64,000 bases of DNA, from NCBI RefSeq assembly GCF_006265165.1, contig NZ_VDCH01000005.1, positions 1-64,000 on the forward strand, given 5' to 3'. Below, piece after piece: positions 22,412 to 30,255 of this stretch (positions within the stretch are counted from its first letter, which is position 1; each line of letters begins with the position of its first letter). The position numbers and the translations under genes were made by a program. The DNA is from Chlorobaculum thiosulfatiphilum (GTDB taxonomy: Bacteria > Bacteroidota > Chlorobiia > Chlorobiales > Chlorobiaceae). A model generated the notes under the pieces. It did not search any database. It was not told the DNA's origin and saw only the letters and a list, made by a program, of their open reading frames with translations.

Positions 22412-23026
22412 ATGCTGGAAATGACCGCCACAGGCAAAAGCAAGGGTCAATGGGTATTTTACCGAAACTTCGACGATACGGTTGACTATCTTTCCGACCA
22501 ACCGAGAATTCTGGCCTTCAACCCGTTCTGCCGCAAAGTCGAATCGCTCGACCAGGACGACGCGTATCGCTGGCACTTCAGGGTCACCGATCCGCAGAAC
22601 AATCCGTTCGACGTTATCTTCAACATTCAGCAGGAGAGCGAAATTCTTGTCGATCTGCCCGACGAGGTCGCCTCGATGGACCCGGAGGAGATGAGCGACG
22701 AGATGATCCGCCAGTTCACGGTGGGCCGCAAAATTACCTGGCGCCCCTTGCCCGCAAGCAAGACATTCGCCATGCCTGAAAAGTACCTCTTCGAAGGCAA
22801 GGTTTCGGCCGAAATGCTGATTGCGCCAATGCAGCCAGAGCGGACGAGGGTCGATTTCGACCTCCGGGTCAACGTCAAATTTTTGCTTTACCCGGCATTC
22901 CGCATCGTGCCCGAGAAGGTTGTCCGCACCATGGTCAGCACCGGCATGACGGTGATCATGCAGACGGCGACGAACCACATGTTCCAGAAAATCTCGAAAG
23001 ATTTCGGCAAAATCCGCAAGCTCTGA
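22412..23026 (+). CDS. SRPBCC / DUF1997-like protein
   Basis: A 204-residue soluble protein with no signal peptide or membrane helix. Its beta-rich pattern and its terms VDFDLRVNVKFLLYPAFRIVP and a C-terminal amphipathic helix (VRTMVSTGMTVIMQTATNHM) resemble the DUF1997/SRPBCC lipid- or pigment-binding fold known in phototrophs. This is recognition by style only, and the function is unknown. A GGAGA motif sits 8 bases before the ATG. It is followed by the channel gene, which may be in the same transcript. Confidence 0.6.
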   Translation: MLEMTATGKSKGQWVFYRNFDDTVDYLSDQPRILAFNPFCRKVESLDQDDAYRWHFRVTDPQNNPFDVIFNIQQESEILVDLPDEVASMDPEEMSDEMIRQFTVGRKITWRPLPASKTFAMPEKYLFEGKVSAEMLIAPMQPERTRVDFDLRVNVKFLLYPAFRIVPEKVVRTMVSTGMTVIMQTATNHMFQKISKDFGKIRKL

Positions 23027-23061
23027 AATCGCTCCGATAAACGCCATGACGACCATCGCCA

Positions 23062-24096
23062 TTGACTAAAGAGTCTCAACAGTTCTCCACCCTGCGCCGG
23101 TTCTGGGTCTTTTTTGTCAGTGTCGCGCTCCTGATACTCTCCGGCGCCTTCGGGTATATGTCCATCGAGCATATGACCCCGCTCGACGCGCTCTACATGA
23201 CGATCATCACGGTGGCGACGGTCGGTTTCCACGAAGTCCATCCGCTCTCGGACGCCGGAAAGATCTTCACGATGGTGCTCATCGTCAGCGGCACCGGCCT
23301 CTTTTTCTTCACCCTGACCAACGTCGCCGTCTTCCTCCTCTCGGGCGAATGGCGGACGCACTGGGAAACTCAACGGAATGAACGCATGCTTCGGAAACTG
23401 AACGACCATTTCATCATCTGCGGATACGGCCGCCTGGGGGGAAGCGTCGCCGAAGAGCTCCGAACGAAGACGATTCCCTTCGTGGTGATCGACAACGCGA
23501 TCGACAACGTGCTCCGCGCCCGTGACGAAGGGTTCCTGGCCATCAAGGGCAACGCCGCCGACGAAGAGGTGCTGGCCGATGCCGGGCTGCACCGCGCAAA
23601 GGGGCTGATCGCCGCCGCCGGCAACGACGCCGAAAACGTCTTCATCGTGCTGACCGCTCGCAACCTCAAGCCAAACCTCTACATCGTGGCGCGCGCGGAC
23701 TGCGACGAGTCGGAGAGCAAGCTCCGCCGCGCGGGCGCCGAAAAGGTGGTGATGCTCTACCGCTCGGCGGGCAAGCGCATGGCCAATCTCCTGACCGAAC
23801 CGGAACTCGAAGCGTACCTCGACGAGCTGAGCAACGCCAACAACCTCAATCTCAGAATTGCCCAGTACCTGGTGAGCGACAAGTCGCCGCTCGTCGGCAA
23901 ATCCTTCCAGGAGGTCGATCTGTACAACAACCACCGCATCAACGTGGTCGGGTACAAACTTCCCGGCGGCGAGCTGCACACCACGCCGCGCCCGGCGGAG
24001 ATCATCCAGAAAAACGGCACGATCATCGTCATCGGCCAGGGCGGCGATCTCGAAATGCTCAGCAAGCTGACCCTGGGCGAAGAGAAAAAATCATGA
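23062..24096 (+). CDS. Two-helix potassium-channel-like protein with RCK domains
   Basis: A 344-residue protein with membrane helix 1 (about 11-33), a pore loop, helix 2 (about 70-92), an RCK_N/TrkA-N Rossmann domain ([17 protein letters not shown]) and a TrkA-C domain at the end ([20 protein letters not shown]). The layout matches MthK-type ligand-gated channels. The filter reads TVGFHE (residues 53-58) instead of TVGYGD, so potassium selectivity is uncertain. The start is TTG at 23062; the only in-frame stretch upstream is 12 bases long before a stop. The next gene overlaps by 4 bases. Confidence 0.85.
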   Translation: MTKESQQFSTLRRFWVFFVSVALLILSGAFGYMSIEHMTPLDALYMTIITVATVGFHEVHPLSDAGKIFTMVLIVSGTGLFFFTLTNVAVFLLSGEWRTHWETQRNERMLRKLNDHFIICGYGRLGGSVAEELRTKTIPFVVIDNAIDNVLRARDEGFLAIKGNAADEEVLADAGLHRAKGLIAAAGNDAENVFIVLTARNLKPNLYIVARADCDESESKLRRAGAEKVVMLYRSAGKRMANLLTEPELEAYLDELSNANNLNLRIAQYLVSDKSPLVGKSFQEVDLYNNHRINVVGYKLPGGELHTTPRPAEIIQKNGTIIVIGQGGDLEMLSKLTLGEEKKS

Positions 24097-24608
24097 TTCT
24101 GCACAACCTTGTCGAATCACGAAAAAGCGTCCGGGGCTACGACCCGAGTCGCCCGGTCGCGCCGGAAATCCTCGAACGGGTGCTCGACGCCGGGCGGCTC
24201 GCTCCGTCGGCAAAGAACCTCCAGCCGTGGAAGTTTCTCGTCGTCAGCTCGCCCGGGATGCTCGCGAAGCTCCGTCCATGCTACGAGCGCGACTGGTTCC
24301 AGGAAGCGCCGCACATTCTCGTCGTTACCGGCGACCGCGAGGCCGCGTGGGCGCGCCCGTCGGACGGATGGAACTCGCTCGAAACCGACCTCGGCATCGC
24401 GATGGATCACCTGATTCTGGCCGCGCACGACGAGGGGCTCGCCACCTGCTGGATTTCCGCCTTCGACCCGACGAAGCTGCGCGAAGCGCTCGGCCTCGGC
24501 CCCACCGAAGAGGTCTTCGCCATCACCCCGCTCGGCTACGCCTCCGCAGACGCGCAGACGCGCCCGAAAAGCCGCAAGCCGCTCGAAGAAGTCGTCCGCT
24601 ACCTTTAA
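24093..24608 (+). CDS. Nitroreductase family protein
   Basis: A 171-residue FMN-dependent oxidoreductase of the short nitroreductase class. Landmarks are [14 protein letters not shown] (FMN phosphate contact Arg-x-Ser-x-Arg type), [12 protein letters not shown], and the late [12 protein letters not shown] and [10 protein letters not shown]. The substrate cannot be predicted. The ATG overlaps the channel gene stop (ATGA), implying coupled translation, which is an unusual pairing. Confidence 0.88.
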   Translation: MILHNLVESRKSVRGYDPSRPVAPEILERVLDAGRLAPSAKNLQPWKFLVVSSPGMLAKLRPCYERDWFQEAPHILVVTGDREAAWARPSDGWNSLETDLGIAMDHLILAAHDEGLATCWISAFDPTKLREALGLGPTEEVFAITPLGYASADAQTRPKSRKPLEEVVRYL

Positions 24609-24622
24609 ACCGGAAACACCCA

Positions 24623-25633
24623 ATGACAAAGCGCCATGCCGCAGCCATCACCCTTTCGTTGCTGCTCACCATACCGGCAGCGCCAACGCTTCGGGCGAAG
24701 CCTTCCGCGATTCCTGTCTCCAGCGGCAACGTCGAAAGCGACGCGCTCCTGCCCGCCAGCATCCGGCTCGGCAACGTCATGGTGACGCCAGACATTGTTT
24801 ATTCGACGCAGGCTGGCTACCGCCCGCTGCTGCTCGACCTCTACCGCCCCGGCGGCGAGACGTCGCGCCCGCTCGTCATTTTCCTCCACGGCGGAAGCTG
24901 GACGACCGGCTCCAGGCGCACCTCCGGCCACTTCGCCGACTTCCCCGCCGTACTCGCAACGCTGGCCGAACGCGGCTTCGCGGTCGCCTCGGTGGACTAC
25001 CGGCTGAGCGGCGAGGCTCGCTTTCCGGCAGCGTTGCAGGACGTCAAAGCGGCCATCCGCTTCCTTCGGGCCAACGCAGAAAAGTACGGCATCGATCCGG
25101 ATCGCGTCGCCGTCTGGGGCGCGTCCGCCGGAGCGCATCTTGCCGCCATGAGCGCATTTACGGGCGAAGATATGGAGTTCGATCCGCCCGGCGTGGAGAA
25201 CGCCGGAGAGTCCGACCGCGTGCAGGCCTTCATCGGCTGGTACGGCCCATACGAACTGAGCAGCATGTTCCCGCAGGCCACAGCGCCGGACAGCTCGATC
25301 GACCCCAGCGGCCCGCTTCACTTTTTCGGATGCACCCGCGAAGGCTGTCCGCCCGGCGTGTTCACCAAGGCCAGCCCCATCAGTTACGTTGACGCCAACG
25401 ACCCGCCAACCCTGCTCATCCACGGCAGCGCCGACACCACAGTCCCCGCCTCGCAATCCCGCGAGCTCGACAAACGCCTCAAAGCAGTGGGCGTCAACAC
25501 GACGCTCATCGTCATCGACGGCGTCAGCCACGACTGGAGCGGCAAGGATGAACAAGCCACCGCCAAAGCCTCGCGCAAAGTCCTCGCCGCCACCTTCGAC
25601 TGGCTGGAAAAAACGCTGCTGAAGGGCCAGTAG
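24623..25633 (+). CDS. Secreted alpha/beta hydrolase (esterase/lipase family)
   Basis: A 336-residue protein starting at ATG 24623. The same frame is open to 24227, but that part overlaps the nitroreductase gene, and the ATG gives a clean signal peptide ([20 protein letters not shown]... LRA). The fold is BD-FAE/carboxylesterase-like: oxyanion loop HGGSW, nucleophile elbow GASAGAH, catalytic Asp in GSADTTVPA and His in GVSHDW. It is probably periplasmic and acts on short esters or polysaccharide acyl groups; the substrate is unknown. It follows the nitroreductase by 14 bases. Confidence 0.88.
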   Translation: MTKRHAAAITLSLLLTIPAAPTLRAKPSAIPVSSGNVESDALLPASIRLGNVMVTPDIVYSTQAGYRPLLLDLYRPGGETSRPLVIFLHGGSWTTGSRRTSGHFADFPAVLATLAERGFAVASVDYRLSGEARFPAALQDVKAAIRFLRANAEKYGIDPDRVAVWGASAGAHLAAMSAFTGEDMEFDPPGVENAGESDRVQAFIGWYGPYELSSMFPQATAPDSSIDPSGPLHFFGCTREGCPPGVFTKASPISYVDANDPPTLLIHGSADTTVPASQSRELDKRLKAVGVNTTLIVIDGVSHDWSGKDEQATAKASRKVLAATFDWLEKTLLKGQ

Positions 25634-25680
25634 AGGGAAAAAACCAAACGGACGGAAGGGGCTGAACGGACGAGAAGGGA
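25634..25680 (+). repeat. Purine-rich degenerate short repeat
   Basis: Immediately after the esterase stop there is a G/A-rich tract with spaced GGACGGAAGGG and GGACGAGAAGGG units. Similar tracts occur at 25970-26018 (complement) and 34204-34252. Confidence 0.4.
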
Positions 25681-25693
25681 AAATGGAAACGGC

Positions 25694-25960
25694 AGCTACT
25701 TCTCTGAAACCGGGCATTGGTCATGCGCTCGCGGATGCCGCCCTGCTCGAGGAAATCGTTTTTCAAGGCCCACTCTTGCAACATTGGTCAGCTTCAGCTC
25801 CGTATCCTTTGATATTCCCGCAGCCATGCTTCCCTCGATGATGTTCTGCCTCCCGGAACGAGCCGCCATAAAAGCGCCGCGTAAAACAGACGGTTGCATC
25901 ATAAACCATCTCGGACTTTTGATAAGAGAACAACCTGCGATATCTGGCGTAGGCATACAT
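25694..25960 (-). pseudogene. Frameshifted four-helix-bundle suffix-domain protein
   Basis: Three successive minus-strand frames give pieces of one family: SYQKSEMVYDATVCFTRRF (from 25960), then AARSGRQNIIEGS and ELKLTNVAR in a second frame, then NDFLEQGGIRERMTNAR in a third. These match, in order, the four-helix-bundle suffix-domain proteins (relatives of 23S rRNA intervening-sequence proteins), as recalled from memory. About a dozen codons appear to be missing at the first join and more at the second, so the gene is decayed. Confidence 0.7.
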
Positions 25961-25969
25961 TTTTGTTAT

Positions 25970-26018
25970 CCATTTCCGTCCCTTCAGTCTTTTTTGTCCC
26001 TTCCGTCCTTTCTGTCTT
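25970..26018 (-). repeat. Purine-rich degenerate short repeat (complement)
   Basis: On the minus strand, units such as GGACGGAAGGGAC and GACTGAAGGGACGG repeat at irregular spacing of about 10-14 bases. It resembles the tracts at 25634 and 34204. Confidence 0.4.
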
Positions 26019-26118
26019 TAAGCTCTCAACCGACGTACGTAATCAACAGTCATTTGGCAATGCGAGGAGCGGGCGGAAACAATCTCGCACCGAGCCGTAG
26101 CTTCCCGCCGGGAAACGA

Positions 26119-26165
26119 AAAAGCCCCGGACGCTCGCGAATTTTAGCGGAGCGTCCGGGGCTTTT
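26119..26165. terminator. Bidirectional terminator with a 17-bp stem
   Basis: AAAAGCCCCGGACGCTC pairs perfectly with GAGCGTCCGGGGCTTTT around a 13-base loop. It lies 30 bases beyond the stop of the small gene after sqr, and its T runs on both strands allow it to end the sqr transcript. Confidence 0.9.
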
Positions 26166-26195
26166 GCAGATTCCCGAAAATGCGCGAGGCGACGA

Positions 26196-26354
26196 TCAGG
26201 AGTGGCCGCCTGCGACGATGCGGATCATCTTGATGTTCAGGATGAGAAACCTGAAGAGCTGCCACGGCACGAACTTGCGCCAGAAAAGCGTTGCCTTGTC
26301 GGGCACCGGCGGATAGGCTTCGTCGTAGTATGCCTTGAATTTATAGTTGCCCAT
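26196..26354 (-). CDS. Small basic protein encoded after sqr
   Basis: A 52-residue open frame, 52 bases downstream of the sqr stop on the same strand and directly before a strong terminator. It starts MGNYKFKAYYDEAYPPVPDK. A basic/aromatic segment LFWRKFVPWQLFRF and then a short hydrophobic run LILNIKMIRIV follow, suggesting a membrane-surface or single-helix peptide. I do not recognise a family. Its position suggests co-transcription with sqr and a possible role in anchoring or assembling the quinone reductase; that is inference. Confidence 0.65.
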   Translation of the reverse strand: MGNYKFKAYYDEAYPPVPDKATLFWRKFVPWQLFRFLILNIKMIRIVAGGHS

Positions 26355-26406
26355 TGGTCAATAACGTTAGGTTACAATGAATGTTACAGGTTGCGCTGAT
26401 CGATCC

Positions 26407-27864
26407 TCACTCCGGAATGAGCCACCAGAACGGGTAGCCCTTCGCCTTGTGGAAGAAAAGGTAGTGCAGAATGAACTTCAGCCAGTGACCGGCCAGACCG
26501 GCTTCGCCGACCGAATAGGTCATGTCGCGACCCCACTCCGGATACTTCTCCCAGTCGGGCACGATGGGGAACACGGTCATCGATGCGCCGAGTCCGTCGA
26601 ACGAGCCGAAGCCGCCCGACACGATGCAGGCCGCGCCCATGCGGGCCATCGAGGCCCGGTGGTGGTGCTCCTTGTGACCACCCTTGATCTGCTCGGAGAT
26701 GTTGAGCGCAACGATCTTGCCGATAACGCCCGACGGCATTCCGGTGCGCGGCGGCGTCGGGAAAATCTGCCGGCCATTGGCGCTCGTCATGGGCTTGGAG
26801 ATCGGGTGCGGCGGCGCGAAGGCGATGCCCGCGGCGTAAATGTTGCTGTACATCGGCGTCTGGTAGATGGTCGGCCAGTCGCCAGCGCTCCACTCGTCGA
26901 AGGATTTTGCCTTGTAATCGGCATCGACCTTCATGAACTTGTTCGGCAGGAACATCTTGTCGGTGATGTCGTTACCGCTCTTGTCGAAAGCGGTGAGGCC
27001 GACGCCGGAGAACGACGGAATGAGCATGGAGAAATCGAACTCCTGCGTCAGCATTTCGCCATCCAGCGTTTCATAATGCGCCACGCCCGGCTCCACCTTG
27101 AAAACGCCCGCGCGGCGAATCCACTTGATGCCGTATTCGGCAAGCAGCGATTCGGTGAAAATCTTCGTCGGAGTGATGTAACCGCCTCGCTTGATGAACG
27201 CGCCGCCCATGCCGAAATCGCCCAGCTCGTACTCGTTTGAAATCCAGGTAATCTCCGCCATGTGGCTGAGGCCGAGCGAGGCGATTTCGTGAGCGATATT
27301 CAGAATGTACTCGAAGGCCGCGCCCTGGCAGGTGGCCATCGCATGGCCGGTGCCAATGAGAAAGCGCTGCTTCTGACCGCTCTTCATCTTCTCGATGCTT
27401 TTCTGCAACTCCTCCCATGCGTGGGCCGCATGGCTGTACGTACAGACCGACATACTGTTCTTGTCGGGCCCGAGTCCTTCGGTGGCCTCGAAGTTCAGCT
27501 TCGGGCCGGTGGCGTTGACCAGGTAGTCGTAATCGACCGTCTCGGTGTAACCGGCGTACTCCTCGTCGGTGTATTCGATAGTGACGTAACCCTTGCTGGT
27601 GGAGGCGTCGCCTTCGGGATGAATCGACAGCGCCTTGGCCTGCTTGAAGTCGATGCCCCAGCGGTCATAGACCTTTTTGAGCTTGAAGCGCACATCGTCG
27701 ATGGTCATCTGGCCCACGCCGACCCAGATGTTCGACGGAATCCACTGGTAATAGCTGTTGGGCGAAACCACCACCACTTCATGCTGCTTTCCAAGCTTTT
27801 TCTTGAGAAACGAAGCGCAGGTATGCCCCGAAACACCAGCTCCCAAAACGACAACTTTTGCCAT
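26407..27864 (-). CDS. Sulfide:quinone reductase (SqrD-like)
   Basis: A flavoprotein that oxidises sulfide and passes electrons to the quinone pool, the first step of phototrophic sulfide oxidation in green sulfur bacteria. The protein has 485 residues, longer than the ~430 of type I SQR. The N-terminal FAD site is VVVLGAGVSGHTCASFL, the DYLVNATGPKL segment is the second FAD contact, and several Cys (for example CQGAAFEY and GAACIVSGG) could form the redox pair. The C-terminus is amphipathic and aromatic (HYLFFHKAKGYPFWWLIPE), as expected for membrane attachment. I judge it closest to the Chlorobaculum SqrD group from memory. Confidence 0.88.
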   Translation of the reverse strand: MAKVVVLGAGVSGHTCASFLKKKLGKQHEVVVVSPNSYYQWIPSNIWVGVGQMTIDDVRFKLKKVYDRWGIDFKQAKALSIHPEGDASTSKGYVTIEYTDEEYAGYTETVDYDYLVNATGPKLNFEATEGLGPDKNSMSVCTYSHAAHAWEELQKSIEKMKSGQKQRFLIGTGHAMATCQGAAFEYILNIAHEIASLGLSHMAEITWISNEYELGDFGMGGAFIKRGGYITPTKIFTESLLAEYGIKWIRRAGVFKVEPGVAHYETLDGEMLTQEFDFSMLIPSFSGVGLTAFDKSGNDITDKMFLPNKFMKVDADYKAKSFDEWSAGDWPTIYQTPMYSNIYAAGIAFAPPHPISKPMTSANGRQIFPTPPRTGMPSGVIGKIVALNISEQIKGGHKEHHHRASMARMGAACIVSGGFGSFDGLGASMTVFPIVPDWEKYPEWGRDMTYSVGEAGLAGHWLKFILHYLFFHKAKGYPFWWLIPE

Positions 27865-28645
27865 AGAGCGTCAGAATTTTCAATTGTTAAACCAAATATA
27901 CATCACAGGCAATCCTGTGCGCGCCGAAAAACAGATGCCGACGGCTATTCCACAGCACGGAAACCTGAATGAATACGCTGATAAATACGTGAAGACATGC
28001 CCGCGATCATGACACAATCATAATCCCAGAAAATTCCGGCAACGGCTGCCGGGCTGCGCAAACAAAAAGCGTGAACTGGATGCCGCGAATCATGCGTCTC
28101 AACTATAACCATATACTCATAATTAATCAAGCGTCAGTGCATTTTTACCATAAAAAAGAGCCATGACTTGACCGGAATCGATCCCGATTTCGCATAAACG
28201 GAAAATCCGCCCCAAAAGTGCCGGAAGCTGACGCGCTGATCTTCCGAACAGGAGGCTGTTTCAAGCGTCACTCGATCACGACAAGTCAAGTCTTTATATC
28301 TATTGTCATTCTGAACGCAGTGAAGAATCCATTTTTCGGAGATTCGCAATAAGCGACTATTCCGTAATGTGTTACAAGATTAATCTGGATTCTTCGCCCG
28401 ACTGCGCCGGACTCAGAATGACAGAGAAAATCAGGAAAACTTATTGAGCGAACACTTTTGAGACAGCCCCTGATCTGATCTGCGAGGATACAACGACAAG
28501 AACTCAAATCGCTGGGCGGCCACAAGAGCCGCCCCTGCAGCGCCGGGCGCCTTCACGCAAATCTGAACTTTTCAATCCCTCGAACCGGTTCTCTTCATTA
28601 CGTCCGTTCACTGGCGGAAAAAAACCATCCTCCCGAGGAGGCGTC
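27865..28645. other. Non-coding region between sqr and the ArsA-like gene
   Basis: 781 bases with no convincing gene on either strand. It holds the divergent promoters and, at 28249-28472, a MITE-like element. The remainder shows nothing I can name. Confidence 0.6.
28249..28472. mobile_element. MITE-like element, copy 1
   Basis: A 224-base segment bounded by imperfect terminal inverted repeats: CAGGAGGCTGTTTCAA at the left and TTGAGACAGCCCCTG at the right. It encodes no protein. Inside are two arms (28305-28330 and 28387-28422) that pair imperfectly, of the CATTCTGA...GAAGAATCC type found in many bacterial genomes. The ends resemble those of IS1182/IS5-type elements. A target duplication could not be identified with confidence. 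Confidence 0.6.
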
Positions 28646-29842
28646 ATGAGAAACATCGTGTTTACCGGCAAAGGTGGCGTCGGCAAAACCTCCATCGCAG
28701 CGGCCACCGCCGTGCGGGCCGCGGCTCTCGGATACAAAACCCTCATTATCTCCACCGATCCCGCCCACAGCCTCGGCGACTCCTTCGACATCGAACTCGG
28801 CCCCTCGCCGGTGAAAGTGGCCGAAAACCTCTGGGGCCAGGAGGTGAGCGTTTACGGCGACCTGTCGCTCAACTGGGAGGTGGTGCGCGAGCACTTCGCC
28901 CACCTCATGCAGGTGCAGGGCATCGAGGGAATTTACGTCGAGGAGATGGGCGTATTGCCGGGCATGGAGGAGCTGTTTTCGCTCTCTTACATCAAGCGAT
29001 ACAACGAGTCGAACGAGTACGACCTGCTCGTGGTGGACTGCGCCCCGACCGGCGAAACGCTACGCCTGCTCTCCATTCCGGAGACCTTCGGCTGGATGCT
29101 CAAGCTCATGCGCAACATGGAGAAGTACGTCGTCAAACCGATGATCCGTCCGCTCTCCAAACGCATCAGTCGCCTGCACGACTTCGTGCCCGACACCGAA
29201 GTCTATGACCAGGTCGATCACCTCTTTTCGTCGGTCGATGGAATCATCGAACTCCTCTCGGACGACTCGAAAACCACCGTCCGGCTGGTCATGAATCCCG
29301 AAAAAATGGTCATCAAGGAGTCGATGCGGGCGCTCACCTACCTGAACCTTTACGGCATCACGGTTGACCAGATCGTCATCAACCGCGTTTATATGGACGA
29401 CGTTGACGGGCAGTATTTCAAAGGCTGGAAAGAGATTCAGAAGAAGTACATGGAGCAGATCGAATCCTCCTTCGCGCCGATTCCCATCACCAAAGTGCCG
29501 CTTTTCCGCACCGAGGTGCTCGGTCTCGACATGCTCAAACTCGTCGGCGAAACGGTTTACGGCGACCGCAACCCGCTCGATATTTTCTACCACGAAGAGC
29601 ACACGGAGATCACCAAAATCGGCGACGGCCACTACGAGATGAAGCTGCGCCTGCCCTTCGTCTTCGACAACCGCATGGAAGCCAACGTCACGCAGGTCGG
29701 CGACTCGCTGACCGTGCGCATCGGCAACTACCAGAAAGGCGTCGTGCTGCCAACCTTCCTTGCCGGAATGAAAGTCGCCCACGCCGGATACGAGGAGAAG
29801 TGGCTCGCGATCGAGTTCAGGAAGAAGGAGATGCAGAAGTGA
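28646..29842 (+). CDS. ArsA/Get3-family ATPase
   Basis: A 398-residue single-domain P-loop ATPase. The N-terminal [19 protein letters not shown] is the deviant Walker A of the ArsA/MinD class; [12 protein letters not shown] is switch I and [12 protein letters not shown] switch II. The C-terminal part ([28 protein letters not shown]) resembles a small heat-shock/alpha-crystallin-like domain seen in bacterial ArsA homologs. Only one Cys is visible, in the switch II motif, so the arsenite-binding cysteines are missing and arsenite export is unlikely. It is probably a targeting or chaperone ATPase. It sits between two copies of a MITE-like repeat. Confidence 0.85.
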   Translation: MRNIVFTGKGGVGKTSIAAATAVRAAALGYKTLIISTDPAHSLGDSFDIELGPSPVKVAENLWGQEVSVYGDLSLNWEVVREHFAHLMQVQGIEGIYVEEMGVLPGMEELFSLSYIKRYNESNEYDLLVVDCAPTGETLRLLSIPETFGWMLKLMRNMEKYVVKPMIRPLSKRISRLHDFVPDTEVYDQVDHLFSSVDGIIELLSDDSKTTVRLVMNPEKMVIKESMRALTYLNLYGITVDQIVINRVYMDDVDGQYFKGWKEIQKKYMEQIESSFAPIPITKVPLFRTEVLGLDMLKLVGETVYGDRNPLDIFYHEEHTEITKIGDGHYEMKLRLPFVFDNRMEANVTQVGDSLTVRIGNYQKGVVLPTFLAGMKVAHAGYEEKWLAIEFRKKEMQK

Positions 29843-30255
29843 AGAGTCCTGTTTCTTGCAGGTTTGATGATAACCGAATGCATTGCAGTATCTTACGAGA
29901 ATTTTCCTGATTCTTCGCCCGACTGCCTCAGACTCAGAATGAAAGTGCAAACAAACTGAACAGCACAAAAAAAAACGACTCGCCCTCTGCTTCTGAGACA
30001 GCCTCTGACAATCCTCCCGGAATCAAACCGAACGAGCCGTCATCGTCACGGCTTTCGCAAACTCGGCGGTCGATGATTTCAGCGCCTCTGCGTTTGAAAC
30101 ATTTCAAGAAAAAAAACGCCAACCGCACTATCTTTCCAGCCAAAACTGGTGTCCGGCGCTCTTCTGTGAGCTGCGGACGGCCTTGTCGTTTTTTCTGGCT
30201 CGCTTTGTTTTAAATTTTTCTGATCTTTGTCAATTGATCAAGTTTGAATCCGCAG
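29843..30255. other. Non-coding region between the ArsA-like gene and iorA
   Basis: 413 bases. The first part (to about 30008) is a degraded second copy of the MITE-like element. The rest is presumably the iorA promoter and leader; no protein gene was recognised. Confidence 0.5.
29875..30008. mobile_element. MITE-like element, copy 2 (degraded)
   Basis: The segment GATTCTTCGCCCGACTGC followed by CTCAGACTCAGAATG (29909-29942) matches the right arm of copy 1, and it closes with CTTCTGAGACAGCCTCTGA, matching the right terminal repeat. The left end is not clear. The orientation is the same as copy 1, so the two copies flank the ArsA-like gene directly. Confidence 0.5.

Noticed and set aside
30244-30255. 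TTG start for iorA, four codons upstream.
   Set aside because: The ATG at 30256 gives the usual family start (MNRSRLLLLGAEAVAQG); the TTG remains possible but is not preferred.
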